Below, piece by piece: positions 1-7,524 of a stretch of 12,556 nucleotides of DNA. Source of the DNA: Ferruginibacter sp. Its GTDB lineage: Bacteria > Bacteroidota > Bacteroidia > Chitinophagales > Chitinophagaceae. Made by a program: the position numbers and the translations under genes. Position 1 is the first letter of the stretch. Every line of letters begins with the position of its first letter. The DNA is taken from positions 1 to 12,556 of the forward strand of contig JAGPDJ010000039.1 of the NCBI GenBank assembly GCA_018057635.1. Direction: 5' to 3'. The notes below the pieces were generated by a model, which was given only the letters and a program-made list of their open reading frames with translations, was not told where the DNA came from and searched no databases.

Positions 1-1
1 A

Positions 2-67
2 AGTAACATTTCATTACTGATAGCTAAAATGGATTCGATATTATTTATTACTTTTTCAGGATCATGA
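2..67 (+). CDS. Possible C-terminal end of a gene cut by the window edge
   Basis: A reading frame is open from the left edge to a TGA at 65-67, 21 codons ending in the residues LFITFSGS. Its stop overlaps the ATG at 64 as ATGA, the four-base overlap common between coupled bacterial genes. This is the only reason to list it. Twenty-one open codons can arise by chance in AT-rich DNA, and no family can be recognised from this tail. Confidence 0.2.
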   Translation, partial: SNISLLIAKMDSILFITFSGS

Positions 68-243
68 TCAGTATTTCAATTGTTATGTTTATTAACATGG
101 CAACTTCAAGTTCTAAGTGCCAACAATTTAATTATGAGGATGCTGAGATTAAAAAACTGAGCTTGGCATCAACGATTACTAACAGTAAAACAACTGTATT
201 AAGCAATCGTAAGAAAAATCAACTGCAAACAGGAAAGCAATAA
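64..243 (+). CDS. Small hypothetical protein, 59 residues, possibly exported
   Basis: The frame runs from ATG 64 to TAA 241-243 and ends 17 bases before the next gene on the same strand. The first 12 residues (MISISIVMFINM) are hydrophobic and are followed by a Ser-rich stretch and Cys19, loosely like a short signal peptide. However, there is no basic N-region and no proper lipobox. The rest is polar and Lys/Asn/Gln/Thr-rich and matches no family I recognise. The ATG overlaps the stop of a possible upstream frame (ATGA). A TACTTTTT at 49-56 resembles the Bacteroidota -7 element but lacks the final G. It could be a real small secreted peptide, an N-terminal remnant, or a chance ORF. Confidence 0.3.
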   Translation: MISISIVMFINMATSSSKCQQFNYEDAEIKKLSLASTITNSKTTVLSNRKKNQLQTGKQ

Positions 244-260
244 AAAGTATATTTATCATT

Positions 261-1157
261 ATGAACCAGGTTAAAATTATAACAGCATTTCTTTTAAGGA
301 ACTGTTTGAAAATCTCTTTATTAGCCATTTCCTTTTTTACACTGCTGCTAATAATATCAAATAAAGCAAAAGCACAACCTTACCTGGATATAATAAACCT
401 AAAGTATTCATTTAGCCCGGATACCGGAATATTTAATCAAAATAAAAATGCTAACAAACTCCTATTTTTTGGCGCAGGAACCAATATCCCAATTCAGTTT
501 AAAAACAAAAAAGATGCACTCATTTTCAGCCCGTTCTTTGAAAAATGGACATCACATGTTAGTAATAACAATCGAAGAGATTTTTATAGTGTAGGCTTAC
601 CCGTTACATTATCCAAATCTTTACCCGGTAACAGGTGGAATATCCTGGCAACTGGTATCATCAGAATGAATGACAGCAGTTTACGTAAAAATGGATTCTT
701 ACAGGTGGGTGGGGCAATGATAGCCAGTTACAAAAGATCTGAAAAATTAACCTGGAAACTGGGTGTTTATATCAACAATGAATGTTTCGGTGTTTTTATA
801 ATGCCCCTTGCAGGGATTATGTGGAATATCAACCAAAAAAATATTTTATTTGGTGTTTTACCCGGCAACCTTACTTTTGAGCATAAAATCAACCAAACAT
901 TCTATTACGGTGCTAATTTCAGGGCTATCACTAATTCTTACGGGAAAGCTCTTGGATATTGGCGTATTGATGAAAACCAATTGGGTATTTACCTTGATAC
1001 CTATTTTACTAAAAATATAGTACTAAATTTAGAAGGAGGACATTCTCTTTTTCGGAAGATAAGTACAGGAATAAAAGACATTTCAACTTACAACAACAAA
1101 GTGAATGACAATTTTTACATAAAACTATCACTCGCATACAGGGTACGATTCAAATAA
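261..1157 (+). CDS. DUF6268-type outer-membrane beta-barrel protein
   Basis: This is a 298-residue exported protein predicted to sit in the outer membrane. Residues 1-38 form a long signal peptide: a basic start, a hydrophobic core at about 18-33, and an AKA-QP signal peptidase I site after Ala38. The mature part alternates polar and hydrophobic residues in short strands with Gly/Asn turns, and ends in an aromatic-containing strand (YRVRF), as beta-barrels do. The segment around IMPLAGIMWNINQK, LFGVLPGNLTFEHK and FRAITNSYG matches my memory of the DUF6268 family, common in Bacteroidota and without known function. The ATG at 261 is the only start that keeps the signal peptide. A TATATTTA at 248-255 is a weak -7 candidate that would leave almost no leader. 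The next gene, a lipoprotein, starts 31 bases after the stop, so the two may be co-transcribed. The export call is firm; the family call is from recollection. Confidence 0.75.
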   Translation: MNQVKIITAFLLRNCLKISLLAISFFTLLLIISNKAKAQPYLDIINLKYSFSPDTGIFNQNKNANKLLFFGAGTNIPIQFKNKKDALIFSPFFEKWTSHVSNNNRRDFYSVGLPVTLSKSLPGNRWNILATGIIRMNDSSLRKNGFLQVGGAMIASYKRSEKLTWKLGVYINNECFGVFIMPLAGIMWNINQKNILFGVLPGNLTFEHKINQTFYYGANFRAITNSYGKALGYWRIDENQLGIYLDTYFTKNIVLNLEGGHSLFRKISTGIKDISTYNNKVNDNFYIKLSLAYRVRFK

Positions 1158-1176
1158 TAAATATCATTTTATTATT
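1153..1176 (+). terminator. AT-only hairpin between the barrel and lipoprotein genes
   Basis: A perfect 9-base inverted repeat (AATAATAAA / TTTATTATT) with a 6-base loop spans the stop codon of the upstream gene. It contains no G-C pairs, so it would be a poor terminator. It may only reflect base composition. Confidence 0.2.
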
Positions 1177-1188
1177 AAATTATAAAAC

Positions 1189-1833
1189 ATGACAGCTTTT
1201 ACTAAATTCCTCATTACATTGTTCATTGTTTCTGTAACAGTAAGTGAATTATCCTGTAAAAAAAGCAGCGATTCTGAGCCGCCTGTAATTTCCCTTTCAT
1301 TTTCTGATAAAGCTTTAGAATATGTAAAACTAACTGAGGGTAAATATTTCATTTATAAGAATTCTGTAAATGCAATCCTGGATTCTGTTGTGGTAACAGA
1401 AAGCTTTTTAAATTCTATATTAACACCCAAAACCCCGGGTTCAATGATCATTATACCAGCGTATTACCATGAAAGATTCAGGTTAAAGCTTTCTAAATTC
1501 AACGGCACAACTTCAACTGAATGGCTTTATGGTATTGCAGATATTCCATTCTCATATTTTTCATCAGATACTGCTGCATTACAATTGCAGGAAGCAGACA
1601 ACAGCTCCCTTTTTTATTTATCTCACAGCGACCAGCCTGCTTTAAATATTGTAGTTGAAGGCAGGTCTTATTTAAATGTATTATTAGCTGTTTGGGAGAA
1701 TGGCCTGGATATTTCCAATCCGCTTTACAAAAAAACTTTAACGTATTGGGCTAAAGGAACAGGAATTATTAAACGTGAGATCATTTCAACAGGAGGAACT
1801 AATATAACCTATAGTTTAATTAGAAATAACTGA
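1189..1833 (+). CDS. Unrecognised lipoprotein
   Basis: This is a 214-residue protein with an N-terminal hydrophobic segment (about residues 4-18) ending at ELSC, so Cys23 is the likely lipidated residue. It is followed by KKSSDSEPP, the short Ser/Asp/Lys-rich tether typical of Bacteroidota lipoproteins. The residue at -3 is Glu rather than the usual Leu/Val, so the lipobox is imperfect. The mature domain of about 190 residues has several beta-like stretches (TEGKYFIYKNS, GRSYLNVLLAVWENG, YWAKGTGIIKREI). The motif KGTGIIKRE resembles the end of small beta-rich lipoproteins in this phylum, but I cannot name a family. It lies 31 bases after the DUF6268-type gene and converges with rlmB, with 19 bases between their stops and no clear terminator. 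Function unknown. Confidence 0.7.
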   Translation: MTAFTKFLITLFIVSVTVSELSCKKSSDSEPPVISLSFSDKALEYVKLTEGKYFIYKNSVNAILDSVVVTESFLNSILTPKTPGSMIIIPAYYHERFRLKLSKFNGTTSTEWLYGIADIPFSYFSSDTAALQLQEADNSSLFYLSHSDQPALNIVVEGRSYLNVLLAVWENGLDISNPLYKKTLTYWAKGTGIIKREIISTGGTNITYSLIRNN

Positions 1834-1852
1834 ACCGGCCACTTAGTTAAGA

Positions 1853-2617
1853 TCAATTTCTTTGTTTCATCACTTCATACAATACAATCCCGGTTGATAC
1901 AGACACATTCAGTGAATCAAATTCAGCAGTCATTGGTATCCGGAACTGATCATCACAAATTTTCATCAATGCAGGGTAAACACCATGCTCCTCTCCTCCC
2001 ATAATGATGGCACAGGGTTCTGTGAAATTGCATTCGAAAATCTTTTTGGTTGCTCTCATCTCAGTTGCATACACTTTTATGCCATTCATGTGAAGATCAT
2101 CAACTGCTTTCATCAAGCTGTTAACCCGGCATACGGCAATCTGTTCCAAAGCCCCTGCAGAAGTCAATATGGCGTCCTCATTCAAAGCCCCCACTCCTTT
2201 ATCCGGGATGATGATCGCATTCACTCCAAAACAAAATGCACTTCGGGCAATTCCACCAATATTCCTGATATCTGTAATACCGTCAAGCATGAGAAATAAA
2301 GGCACCTCCCCTTTGTCAACAATGAAAGATATAATATCCTGCAGGTCCTGGTATTGAATTTTTGAAATCTGTGCTATACAGCCTTCGTGATTGCTCACAT
2401 TGAAATTGTTTAGTTTTTCAACCGGCACTTTATTGATGGGGACCATGTTTGCCGCTGCCAAAGCCTTTATTTCATCTATCAACGGCCCGTGAACAGTTGA
2501 CTGCAGGTAGATCCTGTCGAGTGCCTTCCCTTCTTTCATAGATTTGATAATGGCTTCCCTGCCAATTACAAGGGTATTTTTTTTGGGGCGCTGGTGCTGG
2601 TGTCTGAAATTTTTCAC
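1853..2617 (-). CDS. rlmB: 23S rRNA (guanosine-2'-O-)-methyltransferase RlmB, TrmH/SpoU family
   Basis: This is a SPOUT-class methyltransferase that uses S-adenosylmethionine to methylate a ribose 2'-hydroxyl in 23S rRNA (G2251 in E. coli numbering). At 254 residues it has the usual family length. Residues about 15-80 form the N-terminal substrate-binding domain (VIGREAIIKSM to NHEGCIAQ). The catalytic domain follows with all three SpoU motifs: DIRNIGGIARSA at 116-127 (Asn119, Arg125), IIMGGEEHG at 204-212 (Glu210), and PMTAEFDSLNVSVSTGI at 228-244. The start is GTG at 2617: an in-frame stop lies just upstream at 2621-2623, and the next ATG (Met27) would cut into the N-terminal domain. TAACTTTA at 2629-2622 is a one-mismatch -7 element without an upstream TTG, so a separate weak promoter is possible. 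metK lies immediately upstream, but a strong terminator separates them. Another 2'-O-ribose methyltransferase of the family cannot be fully excluded. Confidence 0.88.
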   Translation of the reverse strand: MKNFRHQHQRPKKNTLVIGREAIIKSMKEGKALDRIYLQSTVHGPLIDEIKALAAANMVPINKVPVEKLNNFNVSNHEGCIAQISKIQYQDLQDIISFIVDKGEVPLFLMLDGITDIRNIGGIARSAFCFGVNAIIIPDKGVGALNEDAILTSAGALEQIAVCRVNSLMKAVDDLHMNGIKVYATEMRATKKIFECNFTEPCAIIMGGEEHGVYPALMKICDDQFRIPMTAEFDSLNVSVSTGIVLYEVMKQRN

Positions 2618-2635
2618 TTTTTAAAGTTAGCATTT

Positions 2636-2684
2636 AAATTAAAAGAGTTTACACCTTTCTAAAAGGTGTAAACTCTTTTAATTT
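2636..2684 (-). terminator. Strong intrinsic terminator after metK
   Basis: A perfect 23-base-pair inverted repeat (2636-2658 with 2662-2684) has a 3-base loop and the central stem sequence AGAGTTTACACCTTT. On the minus strand it begins 14 bases after the metK stop and ends in TTTTAATTT, a usable U-rich tail. The plus strand also reads TTTTAATTTTT, so it could stop polymerase from either side. No plus-strand gene ends nearby. Confidence 0.8.
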
Positions 2685-2698
2685 TTCTGTTACATTAA

Positions 2699-3964
2699 TT
2701 ATTTTAAACCAAAAACTTTTTTCACTTCTTTAACCGCATCCAGTTTTTCCCATGTAAACAATTCTACTTTCCTTTTGATGGTCTTACCATCCGGAGATGT
2801 AAATGTTTTTTCAACTGTTTCGTTCTTACGGCCCATATGACCATAAGCTGCAGTTTCACTGTACATCGGATTGCGTAATTTCAGGCGCTGCTCAATAAAA
2901 TAAGGGCGCATATCAAAACATGGCATACTCATTACTTTTTTAGCAATTTCACCATCACTCATTTTCACTTTGGCAGTACCGTAAGTAACTACATTGATAC
3001 TGGTTGGCTGAGCTACACCAATTGCATAACTAACCTGAACAAGTACTTCATCACACAAACCGGCTGCAACAAGGTTTTTGGCTATATGGCGTGTTGCATA
3101 TGCTGCAGAACGGTCAACCTTGCTTGGGTCTTTTCCACTGAATGCACCACCACCATGGGCGCCTTTGCCACCATAAGTATCTACAATGATCTTACGGCCG
3201 GTTAATCCTGTATCGCCATGCGGGCCACCGATTACAAATTTACCGGTTGGGTTGATATGATATTTTATCTTGTTATTGAACAAATGGCTGTATTTGGGAT
3301 ATTTCGCTTTTACCCTTGGTATAACGATATTAATGATATCTTTTTTGATCTTAGCCAGTGTCTGCTCATCAGTTCCTGTTAAAAACTCATCGTGCTGTGT
3401 TGAAACCACAATTGCGTCTATCCGAACCGGTTTATTGTTGTCATCATATTCCAGCGTAACCTGGCTTTTTGCATCCGGGCGTAAATATTTAATTTGCTTC
3501 TTCTCCCTGCGTATGGCAGCCAGTTCAATCAGTATGTAATGAGCAAGATCCAGTGCCAACGGCATAAAATTATCTGTTTCATTGGTTGCATAGCCAAACA
3601 TCATTCCCTGGTCTCCGGCGCCTTGTTCTTCTTTCTTTTTACGGTCTACACCCTGGTTGATATCAGCAGATTGTTCATGAATGGCAGATAAAATACCACA
3701 TGAATTGGCTTCAAACATATAATCACTAACTATGTATCCTATCTTACGGATCACACCGCGTGCTATTTCCTGAACATCCAGGTAAGCTTTACTTTTTACT
3801 TCTCCAGCAAGTATCACCTGCCCGGTTGTTACCAGGGTTTCACAGGCAACTTTGCTGTTGGGGTCAAAAGCTAAAAAATTATCGATAAGTGCATCGCTGA
3901 TCTGGTCTGCAACTTTATCCGGGTGTCCTTCACTAACTGATTCTGATGTAAATAAATAAGGCAT
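2699..3964 (-). CDS. metK: S-adenosylmethionine synthetase MetK
   Basis: This cytoplasmic enzyme makes S-adenosylmethionine from methionine and ATP, releasing phosphate and pyrophosphate. It has 421 residues, somewhat longer than the E. coli enzyme, as I recall for Bacteroidota. Visible signatures are GHPDK at 13-17 (ATP and Mg site), the hexapeptide-type motif [11 protein letters not shown] at 115-125, the P-loop-like [16 protein letters not shown] at 271-286, and [18 protein letters not shown] in the core. All expected active-site stretches appear intact. The ATG at 3964 gives the standard start [18 protein letters not shown] good Bacteroidota promoter lies just upstream and leaves a leader of roughly a dozen bases, too short for a SAM riboswitch. 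A strong hairpin follows the stop, so the gene is probably transcribed alone. Confidence 0.98.
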   Translation of the reverse strand: MPYLFTSESVSEGHPDKVADQISDALIDNFLAFDPNSKVACETLVTTGQVILAGEVKSKAYLDVQEIARGVIRKIGYIVSDYMFEANSCGILSAIHEQSADINQGVDRKKKEEQGAGDQGMMFGYATNETDNFMPLALDLAHYILIELAAIRREKKQIKYLRPDAKSQVTLEYDDNNKPVRIDAIVVSTQHDEFLTGTDEQTLAKIKKDIINIVIPRVKAKYPKYSHLFNNKIKYHINPTGKFVIGGPHGDTGLTGRKIIVDTYGGKGAHGGGAFSGKDPSKVDRSAAYATRHIAKNLVAAGLCDEVLVQVSYAIGVAQPTSINVVTYGTAKVKMSDGEIAKKVMSMPCFDMRPYFIEQRLKLRNPMYSETAAYGHMGRKNETVEKTFTSPDGKTIKRKVELFTWEKLDAVKEVKKVFGLK

Positions 3965-3982
3965 GTTATTTTTTTAAGAGTG

Positions 3983-4014
3983 CAAAGATAAGGGTGTATA
4001 CATTAAACAACAAA
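3983..4014 (-). promoter_or_regulatory. Promoter of metK, Bacteroidota sigma factor type
   Basis: On the minus strand TATCTTTG (3990-3983) matches the Bacteroidota -7 consensus TAnnTTTG exactly. TTTG at 4014-4011 lies 20 bases upstream, and a second TTG lies 17 bases upstream, fitting the -33 element. Transcription would start near 3976-3978. The upstream TTTG is also the 3' foot of the preceding terminator stem. Confidence 0.6.
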
Positions 4015-4044
4015 GTCCTTCTGTTCACATACAGAAGGACTTTG
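4011..4044 (-). terminator. Intrinsic terminator after the DUF4270 gene
   Basis: A perfect 14-base-pair stem (4011-4024 with 4031-4044; CAAAGTCCTTCTGT and its complement) has a 6-base loop. It begins 17 bases after the stop of the minus-strand DUF4270 gene, with TTTGTTGTTT as a moderate U-rich tail on that strand. It closes the GT5-like/DUF4270 unit. Confidence 0.75.
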
Positions 4045-4061
4045 AAAAATGATGTGTATTA

Positions 4062-5570
4062 CTATTTTATCGGTGAATAAATAATTCGCAAACGCATGGT
4101 ATAATTGGGGTTTGTGCCACTTCCTACACGTACCCTTCCGAGTGCCACACTATTGTTAAATGGCAGGTACGCTGTTGAATATTGTGGATAATGAAAGTCG
4201 AACGCAGGGAAAAGCCTCATTTCATAATTTGCACCCTGGCTGATCAGCATTCTTTGTATATACCTGCTAATATTAATGTTATAATAAATAATACTTCCTC
4301 CTAACGGTCCTGGCTTCCGTTGTGCATAACCACCAAAATAACTAAAATCTGTTCCACCGGTAGGAAAATAAGGTAATCCCGTATTGTAATCGGGATCATA
4401 GAATGTATTTGGATTAAGGTCGTAATAAATTGGTTTATAAAGTACCGGTGTTACGTTTACTGTATCCTTCAGATCGAGATATAAATAATTGGGTGCCACA
4501 AAAGCACTGTCATAATAAGGGTTATCCGGTATTTGCTCAATAATGATCTCTGCCCTGTGTATTATCCGGTTGCTATAACCGGATAACTGAGGAATTGTAA
4601 GACTGGCATATGTGCCAGGTTGCGTTTGCAGGTATATCTCATTGCCGTTTGGAATTGATGACGGCGACCCCGACTTATCGCGGTTTATATAGTTTGCAGT
4701 ACTCGACTTGCGTACGGAAACGCCAAAATCATTAGTACTTAACTTAAATGATTTATATATAGTATCTATTTTCCCGGCATTTTTTACCCTGAAATGAACT
4801 TCCAGTTTGGTATTGGTATCTGCCAGGTTCACATACATCAGTGCATTACCTGCACCTATTGCTTTAACTGCAAGGCCGTTAAACTCTTTACGGAAAACAG
4901 AATCGCTGAAAAATGCATGGTTCCCCGAACCTGAAGATGTACTGTCGCTGTTAAATAACCTTGAAGCATAATCTGCATTCAGTTTTATCCTGATCTGGCT
5001 TCTTACAGAATCTTTTATATTTGCATATCGCATATAATCGCCAAGGCGCCGGATATCAATATTCACCGGTGGGCTCACTACTGATCCAGTATTAGGTGGC
5101 GTTGCAGTTACCCTCCAGTTCTTGAATAAGGAATCCTTAAATTCATTATCAACTACCTCGCTCACTTGTAGCGTTTGAATTACATTGCTGTCACCCCAGT
5201 ATCCCTTGTAAAAAAGGCACAACACTACAGAATCCAAGCCCAATCCTATTAAAGAATCTTTGTTGCCAAATGCAAAAGGAAATGTATTGGGTTTCAATTG
5301 CAGGTAAACATTGGCTGTAGTTTTACCAAATAGCGGATCATTGCTGATATACCCCAGTGCATGGTCATCGGAGTTTACAACATAAGTGGTATCCTCATAC
5401 TCCTTTTGCTGGGCGTTTATAAAAAAAGTATCTGCAAAAGTGTTTACATTGTCAACTATAGGTAACAGATCACTTCCAAGATTGGTGGTGTCTAATTTTG
5501 TACAGCCCCAGTTGATGAATACAATGCCAATAAAACCGATTAGGAATAAAGATAAAATTCTTCTGTGCAC
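4062..5570 (-). CDS. DUF4270 domain lipoprotein
   Basis: This is a 502-residue exported protein of unknown function, found widely in Bacteroidota. Residues 3-19 are a basic-then-hydrophobic signal segment ending at NWGC, so Cys23 is the probable lipidation site. The lipobox is atypical, with Trp at -2. The sequence just after it (TNLGSDLLPIVDNVNTFADT) is the characteristic opening of DUF4270 proteins, followed by the DHALGYISNDPLFGKTTA block. The rest is beta-rich with many aromatic and Asn/Ser residues. A GTG at 5570 is chosen because no ATG lies upstream in frame before a stop, and any later start would lose the signal peptide. The gene follows the GT5-like gene by 34 bases with no promoter in between, so they are probably one operon ending at the hairpin at 4011-4044. 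I recall this pair next to panC in other Bacteroidota, which suggests a conserved but unexplained link. Confidence 0.85.
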   Translation of the reverse strand: MHRRILSLFLIGFIGIVFINWGCTKLDTTNLGSDLLPIVDNVNTFADTFFINAQQKEYEDTTYVVNSDDHALGYISNDPLFGKTTANVYLQLKPNTFPFAFGNKDSLIGLGLDSVVLCLFYKGYWGDSNVIQTLQVSEVVDNEFKDSLFKNWRVTATPPNTGSVVSPPVNIDIRRLGDYMRYANIKDSVRSQIRIKLNADYASRLFNSDSTSSGSGNHAFFSDSVFRKEFNGLAVKAIGAGNALMYVNLADTNTKLEVHFRVKNAGKIDTIYKSFKLSTNDFGVSVRKSSTANYINRDKSGSPSSIPNGNEIYLQTQPGTYASLTIPQLSGYSNRIIHRAEIIIEQIPDNPYYDSAFVAPNYLYLDLKDTVNVTPVLYKPIYYDLNPNTFYDPDYNTGLPYFPTGGTDFSYFGGYAQRKPGPLGGSIIYYNINISRYIQRMLISQGANYEMRLFPAFDFHYPQYSTAYLPFNNSVALGRVRVGSGTNPNYTMRLRIIYSPIK

Positions 5571-5604
5571 AAGATTGATTTTTAAGAAATGGGTTGGTTA
5601 TTTT

Positions 5605-6417
5605 CTATTTAGCAAGGTCGTTATATAATTGTAAATAGTCTGTTAAATCACTTTCTGCATTATATTTCAACACTTTCTTACCCTTTACTTTTGAGAATTC
5701 CTCCAACAGTTTCTTATCAATATTTTCAGCTCCGAAAGTAATGGCGTCCGCATAAGTTGCTCCACCCCTGAACATCCCAACATTGTTTATTTCCTTATAT
5801 GCTTCCAGTTCTTTTTTGGTTACATGGTCATTAATAGTTGCCAGTTTTAAAAAGTCGGCTCCCAGTTTTTCTTTAAAAGTTGTTTGCCCGATGGTATATA
5901 TAACTTTGCTGTTGCCAAAAACAGGTTCTTTTTTATATGCCGACTTGATAAACATGGGAATCAACCCGGTCATCCAGCCACTACAGTGAATAATATCCGG
6001 AGGCCATCCGAATTTCTTTACCGTTTCAAGAGCTCCTTTACAAAATAGCACTGTTCTGAGCCCATTATCTTCAAACCAAACATCCTTTTCATCTGCAAAT
6101 ACTGATTTCCGCTTGAAAAAATCTTCATTGTCAAGGAAATAAACCTGCAGGCGTGCATTTGGAAGTGATGCAACCTTTATAACCAATGGGTAATCGTCGT
6201 TGTCAATAGATACATTAATTCCCGAAAGCCTTACTACTTCATGTAACCGGTGCCTTCGCTCATTAATTACACCAAACCTGGGCATAATACACCTCACTTC
6301 CAGGTTACTGTCATTTGATAATACAGCCAGTTTATTAACGATCTCAGAAAATTCTGTCATCTCCAGGTAAGGCGACATTTCGTTGGCTATGAATAAAATT
6401 CTTTTCTTTGTTGACAT
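5605..6417 (-). CDS. Short GT5 'glycogen/starch synthase'-like protein, N-terminal domain only
   Basis: This 270-residue cytoplasmic protein matches the N-terminal half of GT5 glycogen synthases: KKRILFIANEMSPYLEMTEF at 4-23, VRCIMPRFGVINE, PDIIHCSGWMTGL at about 140-152, and GGATYADAITFGAE near the end. Authentic GT5 enzymes have about 450-500 residues in two Rossmann-like domains and bind ADP-glucose with a KxGGL loop. Here the equivalent position reads EMTEF, with Glu19 replacing the Lys and both glycines missing. The second domain is absent. Catalysis is therefore doubtful, although databases usually name this protein glycogen synthase. The frame extends upstream to a GTG at 6510, but ATG 6417 is preferred: it gives the usual family N-terminus, and the extra 31 codons contain a consensus promoter. 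It is divergent from panC and 34 bases ahead of the DUF4270 gene. Confidence 0.8.
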   Translation of the reverse strand: MSTKKRILFIANEMSPYLEMTEFSEIVNKLAVLSNDSNLEVRCIMPRFGVINERRHRLHEVVRLSGINVSIDNDDYPLVIKVASLPNARLQVYFLDNEDFFKRKSVFADEKDVWFEDNGLRTVLFCKGALETVKKFGWPPDIIHCSGWMTGLIPMFIKSAYKKEPVFGNSKVIYTIGQTTFKEKLGADFLKLATINDHVTKKELEAYKEINNVGMFRGGATYADAITFGAENIDKKLLEEFSKVKGKKVLKYNAESDLTDYLQLYNDLAK

Positions 6418-6460
6418 TTGCGCTTGGTTAAATGCACTAATAGTTTTTTTAAACGGAGTG

Positions 6461-6468
6461 CAAAGGTA
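6461..6468 (-). promoter_or_regulatory. Candidate -7 element for the GT5-like/DUF4270 operon
   Basis: TACCTTTG on the minus strand (6468-6461) matches the Bacteroidota consensus TAnnTTTG exactly, followed by GCA as is common. No convincing TTG lies 17-21 bases upstream, so support is partial. Transcription would start near 6455, leaving a leader of about 38 bases to the ATG at 6417. The opposite strand of this divergent region must also drive panC; there I see only a poor candidate (AGCCTTTG at 6498-6505). Confidence 0.5.
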
Positions 6469-6525
6469 CTGGTTTTTATTGAAATTGTTATTGGTCAAGC
6501 CTTTGAACACCCCTAAATTGATAAA

Positions 6526-7371
6526 ATGAAACTTTTAAAATCTGCAGCTGAACTTACATTACTGGTTAATAAAGAGAAAGGAAATGGTTTATCCGTGGGA
6601 TTTGTACCTACTATGGGTGCCCTGCACGAAGGACATATTTCACTTATTGAAAATTCCCGCAGGGAGAACAGTCTTACCATTTGCAGCATATTTATAAACC
6701 CAACTCAATTCAATAACCCGGATGATTTTAAAAAATACCCTAAAACCATTGAAAAAGATATTGATATGCTTGAAAAATGGGGCTGTGATGTATTATTTCT
6801 CCCTGAAGTAGATGAGATTTACCACCCAGGCATTGAATTAAAGCATTACAACCTGGGTTACCTTGAAACTTTGCTTGAAGGAGAATACAGGCCGGGACAC
6901 TTCCAGGGTGTTTGCCAGGTGGTTGACAGGTTACTGGAAATCGTAATACCTGATAAATTATACATTGGCCAGAAAGATTACCAGCAATGCATGGTAATCA
7001 CCAAACTGGTTGAATTAAAAAAATACGACTGTAAAATTATCATTTGCCCAACCCTGCGTGAACCAGACGGACTGGCGATGAGCAGCAGGAACCTCAGGCT
7101 TAACCCTGAACAACGTAAACTCGCCGTTCATATTTATGAAACGATGCTGATGGTAAAAATAGAATTAAGTAAAAGTGAAATCGGGCATATTAAACAAAAA
7201 GCAGTTAATAAATTGTCAAATGCAGGATTCCGCGTTGATTATGTTGAAATTTCTGCTGCAAGCTCACTAAAACCGATCATTACATGGGATGGCCACGAAA
7301 AAGTTGTGGTATTGGTAGCAGCCTACCTCGATGATATCCGGCTAATTGATAATATGGTGCTGGAAAAATAA
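6526..7371 (+). CDS. panC: Pantothenate synthetase PanC
   Basis: This cytoplasmic ligase joins pantoate and beta-alanine, with ATP going to AMP and pyrophosphate through a pantoyl-adenylate. It is the last step of pantothenate (vitamin B5) synthesis. The 281-residue length is normal. The nucleotidyltransferase signatures are complete: PTMGALHEGH at 28-37 (HxGH-type motif, His34 and His37), FINPTQF at 56-62, RPGHFQGV at 122-129, GQKDYQQ at 148-154, and REPDGLAMSSRN at 178-189 (KMSKS-equivalent). The start is ATG 6526. It is divergent from the GT5-like gene, with 108 bases between the start codons. panD, which supplies beta-alanine and commonly follows panC in this phylum, is not found here: 153 bases without a gene separate panC from the next CDS. 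Confidence 0.98.
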   Translation: MKLLKSAAELTLLVNKEKGNGLSVGFVPTMGALHEGHISLIENSRRENSLTICSIFINPTQFNNPDDFKKYPKTIEKDIDMLEKWGCDVLFLPEVDEIYHPGIELKHYNLGYLETLLEGEYRPGHFQGVCQVVDRLLEIVIPDKLYIGQKDYQQCMVITKLVELKKYDCKIIICPTLREPDGLAMSSRNLRLNPEQRKLAVHIYETMLMVKIELSKSEIGHIKQKAVNKLSNAGFRVDYVEISAASSLKPIITWDGHEKVVVLVAAYLDDIRLIDNMVLEK

Positions 7372-7524
7372 TATGAGGTATTTCAGGTTAAACGCTGTTT
7401 TTGTTGTTAGAAGTTCAATGATTCGTTTACTAAATATTTTTACCATGATCATTCACAATCATTAAACTATTTCACTTGTTTTCTGATACTAAAAACAAAA
7501 ACGATTTGTACCTTGTACCCGATT

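Noticed and set aside
3965..4010. SAM riboswitch in front of metK
   Set aside because: The inferred leader is far too short, and the only upstream structure is the terminator of the neighbouring gene.
6418..6510. A 31-residue N-terminal extension of the GT5-like protein starting at GTG 6510
   Set aside because: The extension contains an exact TAnnTTTG promoter element and does not resemble the family; ATG 6417 gives the expected N-terminus.
7513..7524. TTG start for the YbhN-family protein
   Set aside because: ATG 7525 lies four codons later and gives a basic residue cluster before the first helix, as expected.
7372..7524. Remains of a panD gene
   Set aside because: No frame in the gap shows PanD-like sequence, and the gap is much shorter than a panD gene.
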